Assembly (NCBI GenBank): GCA_014380545.1 | Contig: JACMJP010000340.1 | Location: forward strand, 1 to 14,690 | DNA from: Chitinophagales bacterium | Lineage (GTDB): Bacteria; Bacteroidota; Bacteroidia; Chitinophagales; BACL12 | Direction: 5' to 3' | DNA length: 14,690 nucleotides | In this document: piece after piece, positions 5,843 through 14,108 of the stretch | How positions within the stretch are numbered: the stretch's first letter is position 1 | Layout: each line of letters begins with the position of its first letter | The notes under the pieces: model-generated | Database searches by the model: none | What the model was told of the DNA's origin: nothing | What the model saw: only the letters and a program-made list of their open reading frames with translations | Program-made: the position numbers and the translations under genes

Positions 5843-7183
5843 ATGTTCGAAAATTTAACCGACAGATTAGAATCCGCCTTTAAAAGTTTAAAGGGACAGG
5901 GCAGAATTTCAGAAATAAATATTGCCACTACAGTGAAAGAAATTCGCCGTGCATTAGTTGACGCAGATGTAAATTATAAGATCGCAAAAGAATTTACTGA
6001 TAAAATAAAAGACAAAGCGATGGGTAGTGATGTGATCACTGCCGTTTCTCCCGGGCAACTGATGGTAAAAATTGTGCAGGATGAACTCACCGAATTAATG
6101 GGAGGCACACAGGCTGAAATTAATATTAAAGGTTCGCCGGGAATCGTTTTAATTGCAGGTTTACAAGGTAGCGGTAAAACAACATTCAGTGCAAAACTTG
6201 CCAATCATATTAAAAGTAAACTAGGAAGAAATCCATTACTTGTGGCATGCGATGTATATCGGCCTGCTGCGATAAATCAATTACAGGTATTAGGAGAACA
6301 AATTGGTGTGCATGTATATACTGATCCTGAAAATAAAAACCCTGTTGACATTGCGAAGAAGGCAATTAGTTATGCAAAAACAAATAGTTATAATGTTGTA
6401 ATTATTGATACTGCCGGTCGTCTTGCAGTTGATGAAGAAATGATGAATGAAATTGCAAACATTAAATCCGCAGTTAATCCAACAGAAAGTTTATTTGTGG
6501 TTGATAGCATGACCGGACAGGATGCTGTGAACACTGCAAAAACATTTAATGATGTAATTAATTATGATGGTGTAGTACTCACAAAATTAGATGGCGACAC
6601 AAGAGGTGGTGCTGCCATTTCAATTAAATATACCGTTAATAAACCAATAAAATTTGTAAGCCGTGGTGAGAAAGTAGATACGCTGGATATTTTTTATCCT
6701 GACCGGATGGCGCAAAGAATTTTAGGTATGGGAGATATTGTTTCCTTTGTTGAAAAAGCACAGGAACAATATGATGAAGAAAAAGCGCAGGAACTACAGC
6801 GCAAAATGCGCAAGAACCAATTTGATTTTGAAGATTTTCTTTCCCAATTAAAACAAATTAAAAAAATGGGAAATATGAAAGATCTTCTCGGTATGATCCC
6901 GGGTATAGGCAAACAAATTAAAGATCTTGATATTGATGAAAAACATTTTAAAAAACTGGAAGCTATTATTCAATCTATGACTCCTCAGGAAAGAAGAAAT
7001 CCTGATGACTTAACCGGCACAAGAAGAAAAAGAATCGCAGACGGAAGCGGAAATACTATTATTGAAGTAAATCAATTTATAAAACAATTTGAAGAAATGC
7101 GAAAGATGATGAAGACGATGAATAAAATGGGTGGAACAAAAAATGCCGCAAAAGCTTTGGGCGGAATGATGGGGAAAAGATAA
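5843..7183 (+). CDS. ffh: Signal recognition particle protein (SRP54/Ffh)
   Basis: A 446-residue GTPase of the signal recognition particle. It binds 4.5S RNA and the signal sequences of nascent membrane proteins and docks with FtsY. The N-terminal four-helix bundle (1-90) is followed by the G domain. There G1 is GLQGSGKTT (106-114), G3 is DTAGRL (189-194) and G4 is TKLDGDTRGG (247-256). The C-terminal M domain (from about 320) is methionine-rich and contains the RNA-binding segment around RRNPDDLTGTRRKRIADGSG. It ends in the usual Met/Gly/Lys-rich tail. The length is normal and all motifs are intact. The gene starts 10 bases after octamer block 2 and is followed 40 bases after its stop by a clear hairpin terminator. 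Confidence 0.97.
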   Translation: MFENLTDRLESAFKSLKGQGRISEINIATTVKEIRRALVDADVNYKIAKEFTDKIKDKAMGSDVITAVSPGQLMVKIVQDELTELMGGTQAEINIKGSPGIVLIAGLQGSGKTTFSAKLANHIKSKLGRNPLLVACDVYRPAAINQLQVLGEQIGVHVYTDPENKNPVDIAKKAISYAKTNSYNVVIIDTAGRLAVDEEMMNEIANIKSAVNPTESLFVVDSMTGQDAVNTAKTFNDVINYDGVVLTKLDGDTRGGAAISIKYTVNKPIKFVSRGEKVDTLDIFYPDRMAQRILGMGDIVSFVEKAQEQYDEEKAQELQRKMRKNQFDFEDFLSQLKQIKKMGNMKDLLGMIPGIGKQIKDLDIDEKHFKKLEAIIQSMTPQERRNPDDLTGTRRKRIADGSGNTIIEVNQFIKQFEEMRKMMKTMNKMGGTKNAAKALGGMMGKR

Positions 7184-7222
7184 AATATTAATATTTACGA
7201 TCTACAAATACTTTATATTTAA

Positions 7223-7289
7223 GAAGCCGGATATACTCCGGCTTTTGAATTTGATAAATATGAATTGAATAAATCAAATAACTTTACTA
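7223..7289 (+). repeat. 67-bp direct repeat, copy 1
   Basis: Positions 7223-7289 are identical base for base to 8816-8882. The bases on either side differ (7222 A against 8815 C, 7290 T against 8883 C). Copy 1 contains the ffh terminator hairpin and a 42-base AT-rich tail ending in AAATAACTTTACTA. The pair brackets the acyltransferase gene and a methyltransferase stub. Confidence 0.95.
7224..7246 (+). terminator. Rho-independent terminator of ffh
   Basis: An 8-bp perfect stem (AAGCCGGA at 7224-7231 with TCCGGCTT at 7237-7244) encloses the 5-base loop TATAC. It is followed by a short T-run and lies 40 bases after the ffh stop. The high GC of the stem stands out from its surroundings. Confidence 0.8.
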
Positions 7290-7461
7290 TAAAAAAGTCT
7301 CAACATTTTTTAAGTTTCCTTTCTATTGCAACATTCTGAGAGTATAAACACTCAATAGTAAGTGAAGTATTTTATAAATTAAATCTTAATGAAGATCAAT
7401 ACAGGAATATTTATAGAATTACCAATCAAAAATAATATGGTTAAAATTCCCAACAGATAAA
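7290..7461. other. AT-rich leader region of the acyltransferase, no gene seen
   Basis: Between the end of repeat copy 1 and the acyltransferase ATG there is no open frame of note and no hairpin. The promoter must lie here or at the end of the repeat, where TAACTTTA (7279-7286) is one base from the -7 consensus. Confidence 0.5.
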
Positions 7462-8529
7462 ATGGAGAAACAAAAATATCCCAGTATAAATGGGTTGAGG
7501 GCACTCAGTATTATTATGGTTCTTTTTCATCATTTAAATATGCAAAATCATATTTTGGATAATCTGGTAACTTTAGATTGGTTAAGTCCTTTGTTATTTG
7601 TTTTAGAAGACGGACATCTGGGTGTAAATATGTTTTTTGTTATTTCTGGTTTTCTAATTACATCCTTACTAATACAGGAAGAAATAAATACAAAATCAAT
7701 TTCCATAAAAAAGTTTTACATTCGACGAATTTTAAGGATTTTCCCTGCATATTATTTTCTCCTATTCGTATACTTTATTCTTCAACTTTTTTCCATCATT
7801 CAAATAAGTACTGCATCATGGATAACATCAATAACATACACAAAATATCTAAACTCGCAATTAGACTGGCCAACGGCTCATTTCTGGTCACTCAGCTTAG
7901 AAGAGTTTTTTTACTTTTTTTGGCCGCTTTGTTTTGTGATGGGAGCAAAAGTTAGAAAAAATATAATTATAAGCTTATTGATTATTGTACCTATTATAAG
8001 AATATCTATAGATTCAGCACCTTCAAATTTGACTAATACATTACTAGTGTTAAGCAGAATAGACGCTATTTCTATAGGTTGCTTATTTGCTATATATAAA
8101 GATACTATCATAAAAAGGTTCAGTCTGCATTGGACTAAACTATTCTATATTTCAATTCTGAGTTTATTTTTATTACGCTATGTGCCTTTTATAACAGACA
8201 ACACACCCTTTAGCTTTATATTTTTAGCACTTGGTTTAACGCATGGGACGATAGCCAATTTTTTAATCGCACTTATAATGATGTATTCGGTATTTGGGTC
8301 TAGGGGAGCATGGTTTAAAATTCTTAATTTGAAAGTAATTAATTATATCGGTATATTATCGTATAGCATTTATTTGTGGCAGCAAATATTTATTAGCGGA
8401 AGTGACAATTGGGCAACAAAATTCCCACAAAATATTATATTCATATTCATCGCTGCTCTTCTCTCTTACACCTTTATTGAAAAACCTTTTTTGAAACTTA
8501 AGTCTAAATTTATTACATTAAAAAGATAA
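7462..8529 (+). CDS. Membrane O-acyltransferase (acyltransferase 3, OafA-like)
   Basis: A 355-residue polytopic membrane protein of the acyltransferase 3 family, which transfers acetyl or other acyl groups to sugars of surface polysaccharides. The first motif, INGLRALSIIMVLFHH (about residues 9-24), carries the conserved Arg and His pair. GHLGVNMFFVISGFLITSLLI follows at about 52-72. The cytoplasmic basic loop FYIRRILRIFPAYY and the motif HFWSLSLEEFFYFFWP are also typical. About ten hydrophobic segments run to a basic C-terminus. There is no extracellular SGNH domain, so it is the short form. It lies alone between two copies of a 67-bp repeat, followed by a methyltransferase stub, and looks like an accessory gene placed between ffh and the GT39 gene. 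The acceptor glycan is unknown. Confidence 0.93.
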   Translation: MEKQKYPSINGLRALSIIMVLFHHLNMQNHILDNLVTLDWLSPLLFVLEDGHLGVNMFFVISGFLITSLLIQEEINTKSISIKKFYIRRILRIFPAYYFLLFVYFILQLFSIIQISTASWITSITYTKYLNSQLDWPTAHFWSLSLEEFFYFFWPLCFVMGAKVRKNIIISLLIIVPIIRISIDSAPSNLTNTLLVLSRIDAISIGCLFAIYKDTIIKRFSLHWTKLFYISILSLFLLRYVPFITDNTPFSFIFLALGLTHGTIANFLIALIMMYSVFGSRGAWFKILNLKVINYIGILSYSIYLWQQIFISGSDNWATKFPQNIIFIFIAALLSYTFIEKPFLKLKSKFITLKR

Positions 8530-8624
8530 AACTGTTTTGAATTGGAAAAATTTTTTAACTTAGTTGTAAAAATTACTTATTTATAGAGTAAATTTTCGTG
8601 TAACAAAATAACTTTATTGCTTGA

Positions 8625-8815
8625 ATGCGGGAAATAAAATATAATACAATTGGTGCAAATTATAATTCAACAGGCAAGGCTGACCGATTTCTAGTGAACC
8701 GCTTATTCCATTTATTACAACCCCAAATAAACAAGCTATATCTCGACATTGGCTGTGGAACAGGAAACTATACAATTGCATTAAACTTATACATAAACAT
8801 ATTTTTGAAATTTTC
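8625..8815 (+). pseudogene. Truncated class I SAM-dependent methyltransferase
   Basis: The first 53 or so codons read as the N-terminus of a class I methyltransferase. YNTIGANYNSTGKADRF is followed by a helix (VNRLFHLLQP) and SAM-binding motif I, LYLDIGCGTGNYTIAL (about residues 38-53). Methyltransferase-like sequence then stops at about 8785. The frame continues only as 25 residues of AT-rich, unrelated sequence into repeat copy 2 and ends at 8861, for 78 residues in all against 200-270 for the family. The SAM pocket is therefore incomplete and the protein should be inactive. A near-consensus -7 box (TAACTTTA, 8609-8616) just before the ATG may be the remnant of its promoter. The 95-base stretch 8530-8624 holds nothing else I can support. 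Deletion or recombination at the repeat is the likely cause. Confidence 0.75.
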
Positions 8816-8882
8816 GAAGCCGGATATACTCCGGCTTTTGAATTTGATAAATATGAATTGAATAAATCAAATAACTTTACTA
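8816..8882 (+). repeat. 67-bp direct repeat, copy 2
   Basis: An exact copy of 7223-7289, in the same orientation and 1593 bp downstream. It directly follows the methyltransferase stub and lies 48 bases before the GT39 start codon. It carries the same hairpin, so it separates the acyltransferase segment from GT39 transcription. Confidence 0.95.
8817..8839 (+). terminator. Duplicated hairpin terminator
   Basis: This is the same 8-bp stem, TATAC loop and short T-run as the ffh terminator, as part of the 67-bp repeat. It would end transcripts coming from the acyltransferase segment. Confidence 0.7.
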
Positions 8883-8930
8883 CAAAACTCATGGCATTTT
8901 AATGTATCTTTTATTTTGAATGGCAACCTG

Positions 8931-10424
8931 ATGTTGAAAATCACAAACATGACTAAATCACCACTTGAGCAAAAAGTCATATTTGCAATTTTAATTTCCT
9001 CTATTTTATTATCAGCCATACAATATATATATAATAGGAGTCTTTGGCTGGATGAAGCTGTGCTTGCGCTCAATATTATAAATAAAAACAGTTTCCAGCT
9101 TTTACAACCGCTTGACTACAACCAGGTAGCTCCTGTTTTGTTTTTGCAAATAGAAAAATTATTCTCTTTTATCATTCCCAATTCTGAATATGGGTTACGG
9201 TTATTTCCACTATTATGTTTTTGGGCAAGTTTATATTTCTTTTATAAAATTATTAAGCTACTCTTTACTGACAGCTATACAATTATTTTCGCCTTGTCGC
9301 TGTTTGTTTTTAATTCAACACTTATATATTATTCTAATGAAGTGAAACAATATATGGGTGATGTGCTGGTGTTAACTGCTATTTATTCTCTTGTATTACA
9401 AACAGATAAAAGAGAAAAAGATAAATATTATCTCCTTTGCATTGCGGGTACAGTAAGTATTTTCATATCCAATGCAGCACCTATAATACTATTCAGCACC
9501 GGAATGTACATACTGTATAACAATATTAAAAATAAAAGACCTGGTTTTAAGTACATTGCTGCTGTCTTTTCAATATGGCTCATTAGTTTTTTAGTTTACT
9601 ATTATTGTTTTATTCATCAGCATCCAACAAAAGATATCATGATCGATTATTGGTCTGATGCAAAAGCTTTTATGCCAGCTAACCCATTTACTAAAGGCTT
9701 TTATGAATTTCTTTTCTCTAAGTTCAAAATGATGTTCACCTCCCTTCTTAATTTTAATTATATTGGGCTGTATTGTTTGTCGTTTTTATTTTTTGCAGGT
9801 TACATATTAACTCGCAAAAGAAAAAAAACAGGGGTAACTCTGCTTCTCCTCTTGCCAATACTTTTACATTTGCTGTTATCAGCTTTTAAATTATATCCTT
9901 TTGATGAAAGGCTTGTATTGTATTTATGCCCAATAATTATAATTGCAATAGCTTTTGGATTTAATTATCTGAAGGAATATATTTTCCATATTTCAAAAAT
10001 TGAAAGATCGAGGCTTCTGCTCATTTTTGTTCCATTCATATTCCTTATAATATTCTTCACAAATTCATTTCCGATAAAAAATGAAGAAATAAAAACAAGC
10101 CTCAGTTATATAAAAAATAATATGCAGGCAAATGATAACATATATGTTTATTACAGTGCAATACCTGCTTTTACATATTATACCGATATCAAATTCTTTC
10201 ATATTTCTTCTCCGATAATAAAAGGCAGTTCCAACAGGGGAAATAAAGAATTATATATCACTGAATTGCAAAATTGCACCGGCCGAACCTGGTTGTTATT
10301 CACCCATATATATGGCAAGGAAGAAAATTATATTGTTGAAAGATTAGATACGCTTGGTTATTCAAAAACTGAAGTATTCAATAATAAAGGAACAAGCGCT
10401 TATCTGTATTATTTTGGAGAATGA
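8931..10424 (+). CDS. Membrane glycosyltransferase, GT39/ArnT-like
   Basis: A 497-residue polytopic membrane protein resembling the GT-C glycosyltransferases of the GT39/PMT/ArnT group. These use polyprenyl-phosphate sugars as donors at the periplasmic face. After the first membrane helix comes SLWLDEAVLALNI with the conserved acidic pair Asp41-Glu42. The loop LDYNQVAPVLFLQIEKLF then corresponds to the family's x-P-P-L-[YF] region. About ten hydrophobic segments follow, and the C-terminal part (from about residue 390) is hydrophilic and probably periplasmic. The ATG at 8931 is used; another ATG is at 8949, and a TTG at 8916 extends the frame by five residues. There is no obvious ribosome-binding site, as is common in this phylum. 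A -7-like TAACTTTA sits in repeat copy 2, about 50 bases upstream. The acceptor (lipid A, protein or glycan) is not known. Confidence 0.82.
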   Translation: MLKITNMTKSPLEQKVIFAILISSILLSAIQYIYNRSLWLDEAVLALNIINKNSFQLLQPLDYNQVAPVLFLQIEKLFSFIIPNSEYGLRLFPLLCFWASLYFFYKIIKLLFTDSYTIIFALSLFVFNSTLIYYSNEVKQYMGDVLVLTAIYSLVLQTDKREKDKYYLLCIAGTVSIFISNAAPIILFSTGMYILYNNIKNKRPGFKYIAAVFSIWLISFLVYYYCFIHQHPTKDIMIDYWSDAKAFMPANPFTKGFYEFLFSKFKMMFTSLLNFNYIGLYCLSFLFFAGYILTRKRKKTGVTLLLLLPILLHLLLSAFKLYPFDERLVLYLCPIIIIAIAFGFNYLKEYIFHISKIERSRLLLIFVPFIFLIIFFTNSFPIKNEEIKTSLSYIKNNMQANDNIYVYYSAIPAFTYYTDIKFFHISSPIIKGSSNRGNKELYITELQNCTGRTWLLFTHIYGKEENYIVERLDTLGYSKTEVFNNKGTSAYLYYFGE

Positions 10425-10516
10425 ATTTCACTGTAAACATAATGACCTGGGAGATTATTTGTTTATTACAGCAGAAAAGAAAAGATATAGCTCCCCCCAA
10501 TCTTCTATTCAAATAA

Positions 10517-13030
10517 TCACCTCAGCACCTCAAACACTTTTGTAAAAACTTCTGCTTCAGACCTAATCTTCATTACGTAAATACCAGGTTTTATATCGCT
10601 TACATTAATGATATGAATATTTTCAGGTTCTGTAAGTGTATAATTCTTTATAATATTACCAGTTGTGTTGTAAATTGTTAATTCTGTAAAACTATTTGAT
10701 GCGTAATTTTCTATTGTAAGCTCATCAGAAGCAGGAACAGGATATAATAATATTTTATCCGGCGAATCATCTTCTCTTAATACCATGATACCTTTTTGTT
10801 TTACCAGTGTACAGCTGTTGCCATACTGAATGCTGTTCTTAATAATGTATGCTCCGCCTGTAGAATAAGTATGTGGAGCAGGAATAAAGTCTTTTGTAAT
10901 AATACCATCCCCAAAATTCCATGTTGAATTTGTATAGGTACCTGTAACAGAATAATCTATTACAGTTGCTGTGGTTCCACTTAAGGAAACATCAAAATTT
11001 ACAACTGGTTTATTCGCTTGGTTTATGTAATAATATTCTGTTGCAAAGGCTATCAATTTATTTGTTTCATCATACACATGAAGATAAATCATAATTCTTT
11101 CATTAGTTGTAAAAACAGACGGCGGGATTGATGACATCAGGAAATTTAAATTTGGTCCGGTGTATAGAGCAGAAGTTAAGTTATTTGTCCATTCAAAGGT
11201 ATACCCTGCAAAAGATGCAGGTGTTACGGGTATTCCTTCAGGATCATATAAATTAGCTTTTAATTTCAGTGTTGCCGAATATTTATATAAACAGGAAACT
11301 GATTTATTTATAATGATAGCAGTATGTGCTTTTTGAAGATATAATGAACTGTCGGGTAAAAACTGTTGCAAATAATTAATTACAGATGCATAATCAGGAT
11401 CAGCAATTAAATTATTCCATTCGTTGGGATCTGTTTGCCGTTTCACTCCCACCTCATATAATTCTTCTTCCTGAAAACTTTCAGAAAGAACACAGTCATG
11501 TTCGGGATCACCTCCATCAGACTGATATTTTATATAAGAAAATTTATCAGATCGCACAGCATATTGCGGAAAACAGGAACACTCATTTGCCGGCTCTGCT
11601 TCCCAACTTATAAGTACAGGCCTTGACCATTTCAGAGAAGCATTATTAAGAATTGGAAGTAAGCTTTTACCATCAAGATAAGAAGTACTGTCAGAAAAAA
11701 CAGGGTAGGGAATTCCTGCAAGATCACAAATTGTCGGATAAAGATCCAGCAACGCAACGGATTGATCGCAAACAACATTACCTGTCCTTCTTGGGTCAAA
11801 AATAATAAGTGGAACTCTTATATCGGTTTCCCAAAAACTGCGTTTCATCCAATGATGTTTTTCGCCCAGAGAAAACCCATTGTCTCCAATAAAAACAATG
11901 ATAGTATTTTCTGCCAAACCGGGAATTGAATTCACGACATCAAGCAATCTTCCTATTTGCGCATCTATAAATTGAACGCCGGCCATATAAGCCATAACTG
12001 CATTTGCTCTTTTGCTTTCTACAATAATAAAATTTCTTTCTTCGTCTGTTAGAAGCGGATCAATTTCCGGTAATGATGTTAAACCCGATAAGTAAAAATT
12101 AAGGCTCATTTCCATGTCCCCCTGACCTGCTGCAACTTCTTTTCCCAGAGGCCCTAATGCATAATAATCTGCCCAACGTTCCGAAGGTTGGGGCGGTATA
12201 ACTATACCATTATAAGGAAATGCGTTGAAAGGTTCATTATAGGGTTTAATAAATGGCTCGGAATAAATATCATGCAAATAAAATTCAGAATAATATTTCT
12301 CCGGGGCATATAAGTCAAGATGTGGAAGTGTTAATCCTAAAGCAAGAAAAAAACTTCCATCACATAAACTGATACTCCCTTCCTCTACATTGTGCAAAAA
12401 AGTAATAGCAGAATCAATTGTCCTGTAATCTTTTAATTGATCCTGCATAGAGCTGTCAACCAAACCCCAATTAAATTGTGTAATCCCTTCATTGATTGAA
12501 TCGAGCACATCATCAAGGCTGTCAGAATTAGTAAAACCAAACACTTTACTCCATGATAAATCTTTAGCGCAGGGGTCGGGTGTTATTTTATCATAATCTT
12601 TTGCCCATTCATAATGAAATATCTTGTTAATACTTTGAGTAAAATAACCGTTGTTTTTTAAATGTTCAGGTAGTGTAATTACTTCCTCATTATTTTTTTC
12701 AATTGTAAAATTATCTCTGAAAGTGCTTAGGTACTGATCGTTTGAATATACTTGTGTGTATGCAGGGTCTTTTCCGCTCAACATACTTGTTCTTGAAGGA
12801 GCACAAACGGGGGAATTGCAATATGAGTTGGAAAATACATAGCCGTTTTCTGCCAGTGCTGAAATAGCAGGCGTTTGAATTTGAGGATGACCCCCAAGTG
12901 GTCCAATGTAATCATTCAGGTCATCTGCAACAATAAAAATAAAGTTGGGTTTTTCCCCGGTGGTTTGTGAATATGTTGCAATGCAGTGTAAAAGGAAAAA
13001 AATAGAAAGAAAATGATTTTTCATAGTCAT
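10517..13030 (-). CDS. Secreted type I sulfatase with PKD-like and type IX sorting domains
   Basis: An 837-residue exported sulfatase. A signal peptide (hydrophobic core FLSIFFLLHCIA, cleavage probably near TYSQ) precedes the alkaline-phosphatase-fold domain. That domain starts PNFIFIVADDLNDY, with metal-binding Asp36-Asp37. The maturation motif CAPSRTSMLSG has Cys76 to be converted to formylglycine. LTLPHLDLYAPEKYY and GDNGFSLGEKHHWMK supply further active-site residues and resemble iduronate-2-sulfatase-like enzymes. A PKD-like module (about 675-750; STWNFGDG) follows. The last 75 residues (LYPVPASDELTI to the C-terminus) form a type IX secretion sorting domain, so the enzyme should be cell-surface or secreted. 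The ATG at 13028-13030 or 13022-13024 is preferred. A TTG start at 13087 would put 19 residues before the signal peptide. The substrate is unknown, and no SusC/SusD or sulfatase-maturase gene is in the window. Confidence 0.92.
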   Translation of the reverse strand: MTMKNHFLSIFFLLHCIATYSQTTGEKPNFIFIVADDLNDYIGPLGGHPQIQTPAISALAENGYVFSNSYCNSPVCAPSRTSMLSGKDPAYTQVYSNDQYLSTFRDNFTIEKNNEEVITLPEHLKNNGYFTQSINKIFHYEWAKDYDKITPDPCAKDLSWSKVFGFTNSDSLDDVLDSINEGITQFNWGLVDSSMQDQLKDYRTIDSAITFLHNVEEGSISLCDGSFFLALGLTLPHLDLYAPEKYYSEFYLHDIYSEPFIKPYNEPFNAFPYNGIVIPPQPSERWADYYALGPLGKEVAAGQGDMEMSLNFYLSGLTSLPEIDPLLTDEERNFIIVESKRANAVMAYMAGVQFIDAQIGRLLDVVNSIPGLAENTIIVFIGDNGFSLGEKHHWMKRSFWETDIRVPLIIFDPRRTGNVVCDQSVALLDLYPTICDLAGIPYPVFSDSTSYLDGKSLLPILNNASLKWSRPVLISWEAEPANECSCFPQYAVRSDKFSYIKYQSDGGDPEHDCVLSESFQEEELYEVGVKRQTDPNEWNNLIADPDYASVINYLQQFLPDSSLYLQKAHTAIIINKSVSCLYKYSATLKLKANLYDPEGIPVTPASFAGYTFEWTNNLTSALYTGPNLNFLMSSIPPSVFTTNERIMIYLHVYDETNKLIAFATEYYYINQANKPVVNFDVSLSGTTATVIDYSVTGTYTNSTWNFGDGIITKDFIPAPHTYSTGGAYIIKNSIQYGNSCTLVKQKGIMVLREDDSPDKILLYPVPASDELTIENYASNSFTELTIYNTTGNIIKNYTLTEPENIHIINVSDIKPGIYVMKIRSEAEVFTKVFEVLR

Positions 13031-13302
13031 TTTATTTAGATACACAAAAAGAACCCTAAAATACAAGAACTTTGAATAAAAAAACAATCCGTGTTTTCTA
13101 TTCGCACAGCATTATTTAAAATAAATATTGTAAACTAAATAAATAACTTTATAACATAAACCCAATACCGCTCTTAAATTTTATTTTTTATTTGTATGGC
13201 AACATAGTGTGGACGGAAATTTAATGATGAGTAAAAAGTACATCCCATACCAATGTTAAAGCAAAAGGGTTGAAACCACAGAAAAAATAAAAGAGATTAC
13301 CC
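13031..13302. other. Divergent intergenic region between sulfatase and methyltransferase-like gene
   Basis: An AT-rich region of 272 bases with no convincing gene. Near the sulfatase, the minus strand has TATTTTAG (13056-13063), one base from the -7 consensus, with TTG (13085-13087) 21 bases upstream. This is a weak promoter candidate. On the plus strand, TAACTTTA (13144-13151) and the stretch to GTATGGCAAC (13195-13204) resemble the region just upstream of the GT39 gene. A purine-rich AAAGAGA ahead of 13303 may serve as ribosome-binding site. Confidence 0.35.
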
Positions 13303-14088
13303 ATGAAAAGGATTGACATTGCTTTTGAATTTGAAGACCTTGCATGTTTTCCCAATACTATCAGGGAAAGCATGACAGATTTTTTGCGCTACTTTTTAAC
13401 TGCTGTAAATTTTTATAAACCCATTATCCCTATTATAAATGAAGCATTGAATGAAACCGCTACAGATCAGATTATTGATCTGTGTTCTGGTGGCGGAGGT
13501 CCTGTTGAAAAAATATTAGATGAGTTGAAAAAAGAAACCAATAAGGAAATTAAAATACTGCTTACAGATAAATACCCAAACAAAAATGCCTTTGAGTTTT
13601 TAGCGAAAAAAACAAATGCAGAAATTTCTTTTTCAAATATTTCCATTGATGCAACAAATGTCCCGCCGGAGATGAAAGGGTTCAGAACCATTTTTTCGGG
13701 GTTCCATCATTTTAATGAACCACTTGCAAAATCTGTAATTAAAAATGCTGTTGACTGCAATACAGGCATTGGTATTTTTGATGGCGGTGATAAAAATATT
13801 TTCCTCATTATTGGTATCATCTTATTTCAACCTATTGCTTTTTTTCTTTTCACACCTTTCTTTAAACCTTTCAGGTTCTCAAGAATATTCTTTACTTACA
13901 TCATACCCATTATTCCGTTGTGTACAATTTGGGATGGAATAATATCTATTTTGCGTTTGTATAACCCAGCAGAACTTTTACAAATTGCTAAAGAAGTTGA
14001 AAATGAAAAATATATTTGGCAGGCAGGAAAGGTGAGAAACAAATTAGGAATGCATGTAACTTATTTAGTTGGATACCCGGTAAAATAA
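13303..14088 (+). CDS. Class I methyltransferase-like protein with hydrophobic C-terminal insert
   Basis: A 261-residue protein. Residues 57-67 (IIDLCSGGGGP) form a glycine-rich motif I like that of SAM-dependent methyltransferases. The acidic strand end LLTDKYP (86-92) suits ribose binding, and FSGFHHFNEP (131-140) lies where motif IV would be. Two hydrophobic stretches (about 165-187 and 194-216) then interrupt the usual C-terminal sheet, before a soluble tail ending YLVGYPVK. It may therefore sit on or in the membrane and methylate a lipid or other hydrophobic substrate; that is inference. The ATG at 13303 has AAAGAGA a few bases upstream. The gene is divergent from the sulfatase and convergent with pyrB (20 bases between stops). 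It is unrelated in sequence to the methyltransferase stub at 8625. Confidence 0.7.
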   Translation: MKRIDIAFEFEDLACFPNTIRESMTDFLRYFLTAVNFYKPIIPIINEALNETATDQIIDLCSGGGGPVEKILDELKKETNKEIKILLTDKYPNKNAFEFLAKKTNAEISFSNISIDATNVPPEMKGFRTIFSGFHHFNEPLAKSVIKNAVDCNTGIGIFDGGDKNIFLIIGIILFQPIAFFLFTPFFKPFRFSRIFFTYIIPIIPLCTIWDGIISILRLYNPAELLQIAKEVENEKYIWQAGKVRNKLGMHVTYLVGYPVK

Positions 14089-14108
14089 AGTCATTGAAGA
14101 AATAAAAT

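Noticed and set aside
7290..8815. Possible insertion sequence or composite transposon between the 67-bp repeats
   Set aside because: There is no transposase or integrase frame and no terminal inverted repeats, and the flanking repeats are direct and carry a terminator. A cassette or rearrangement is all that can be claimed.
10431..10472. Imperfect inverted repeat (CTGTAA ... TTACAG) between the convergent GT39 and sulfatase genes
   Set aside because: Only the outer six bases pair well, the inner arms need gaps, and there is no T-run. It is too weak to call a terminator.
10354..10545. A 63-codon plus-strand frame overlapping the ends of GT39 and the sulfatase
   Set aside because: It is an out-of-frame shadow of two well-supported genes and has no domain-like sequence.
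13224..13259. An 11-codon frame (MMSKKYIPYQC) before the methyltransferase-like gene
   Set aside because: It is too short to assess, with no family resemblance. It could be a gene remnant, but nothing supports that.
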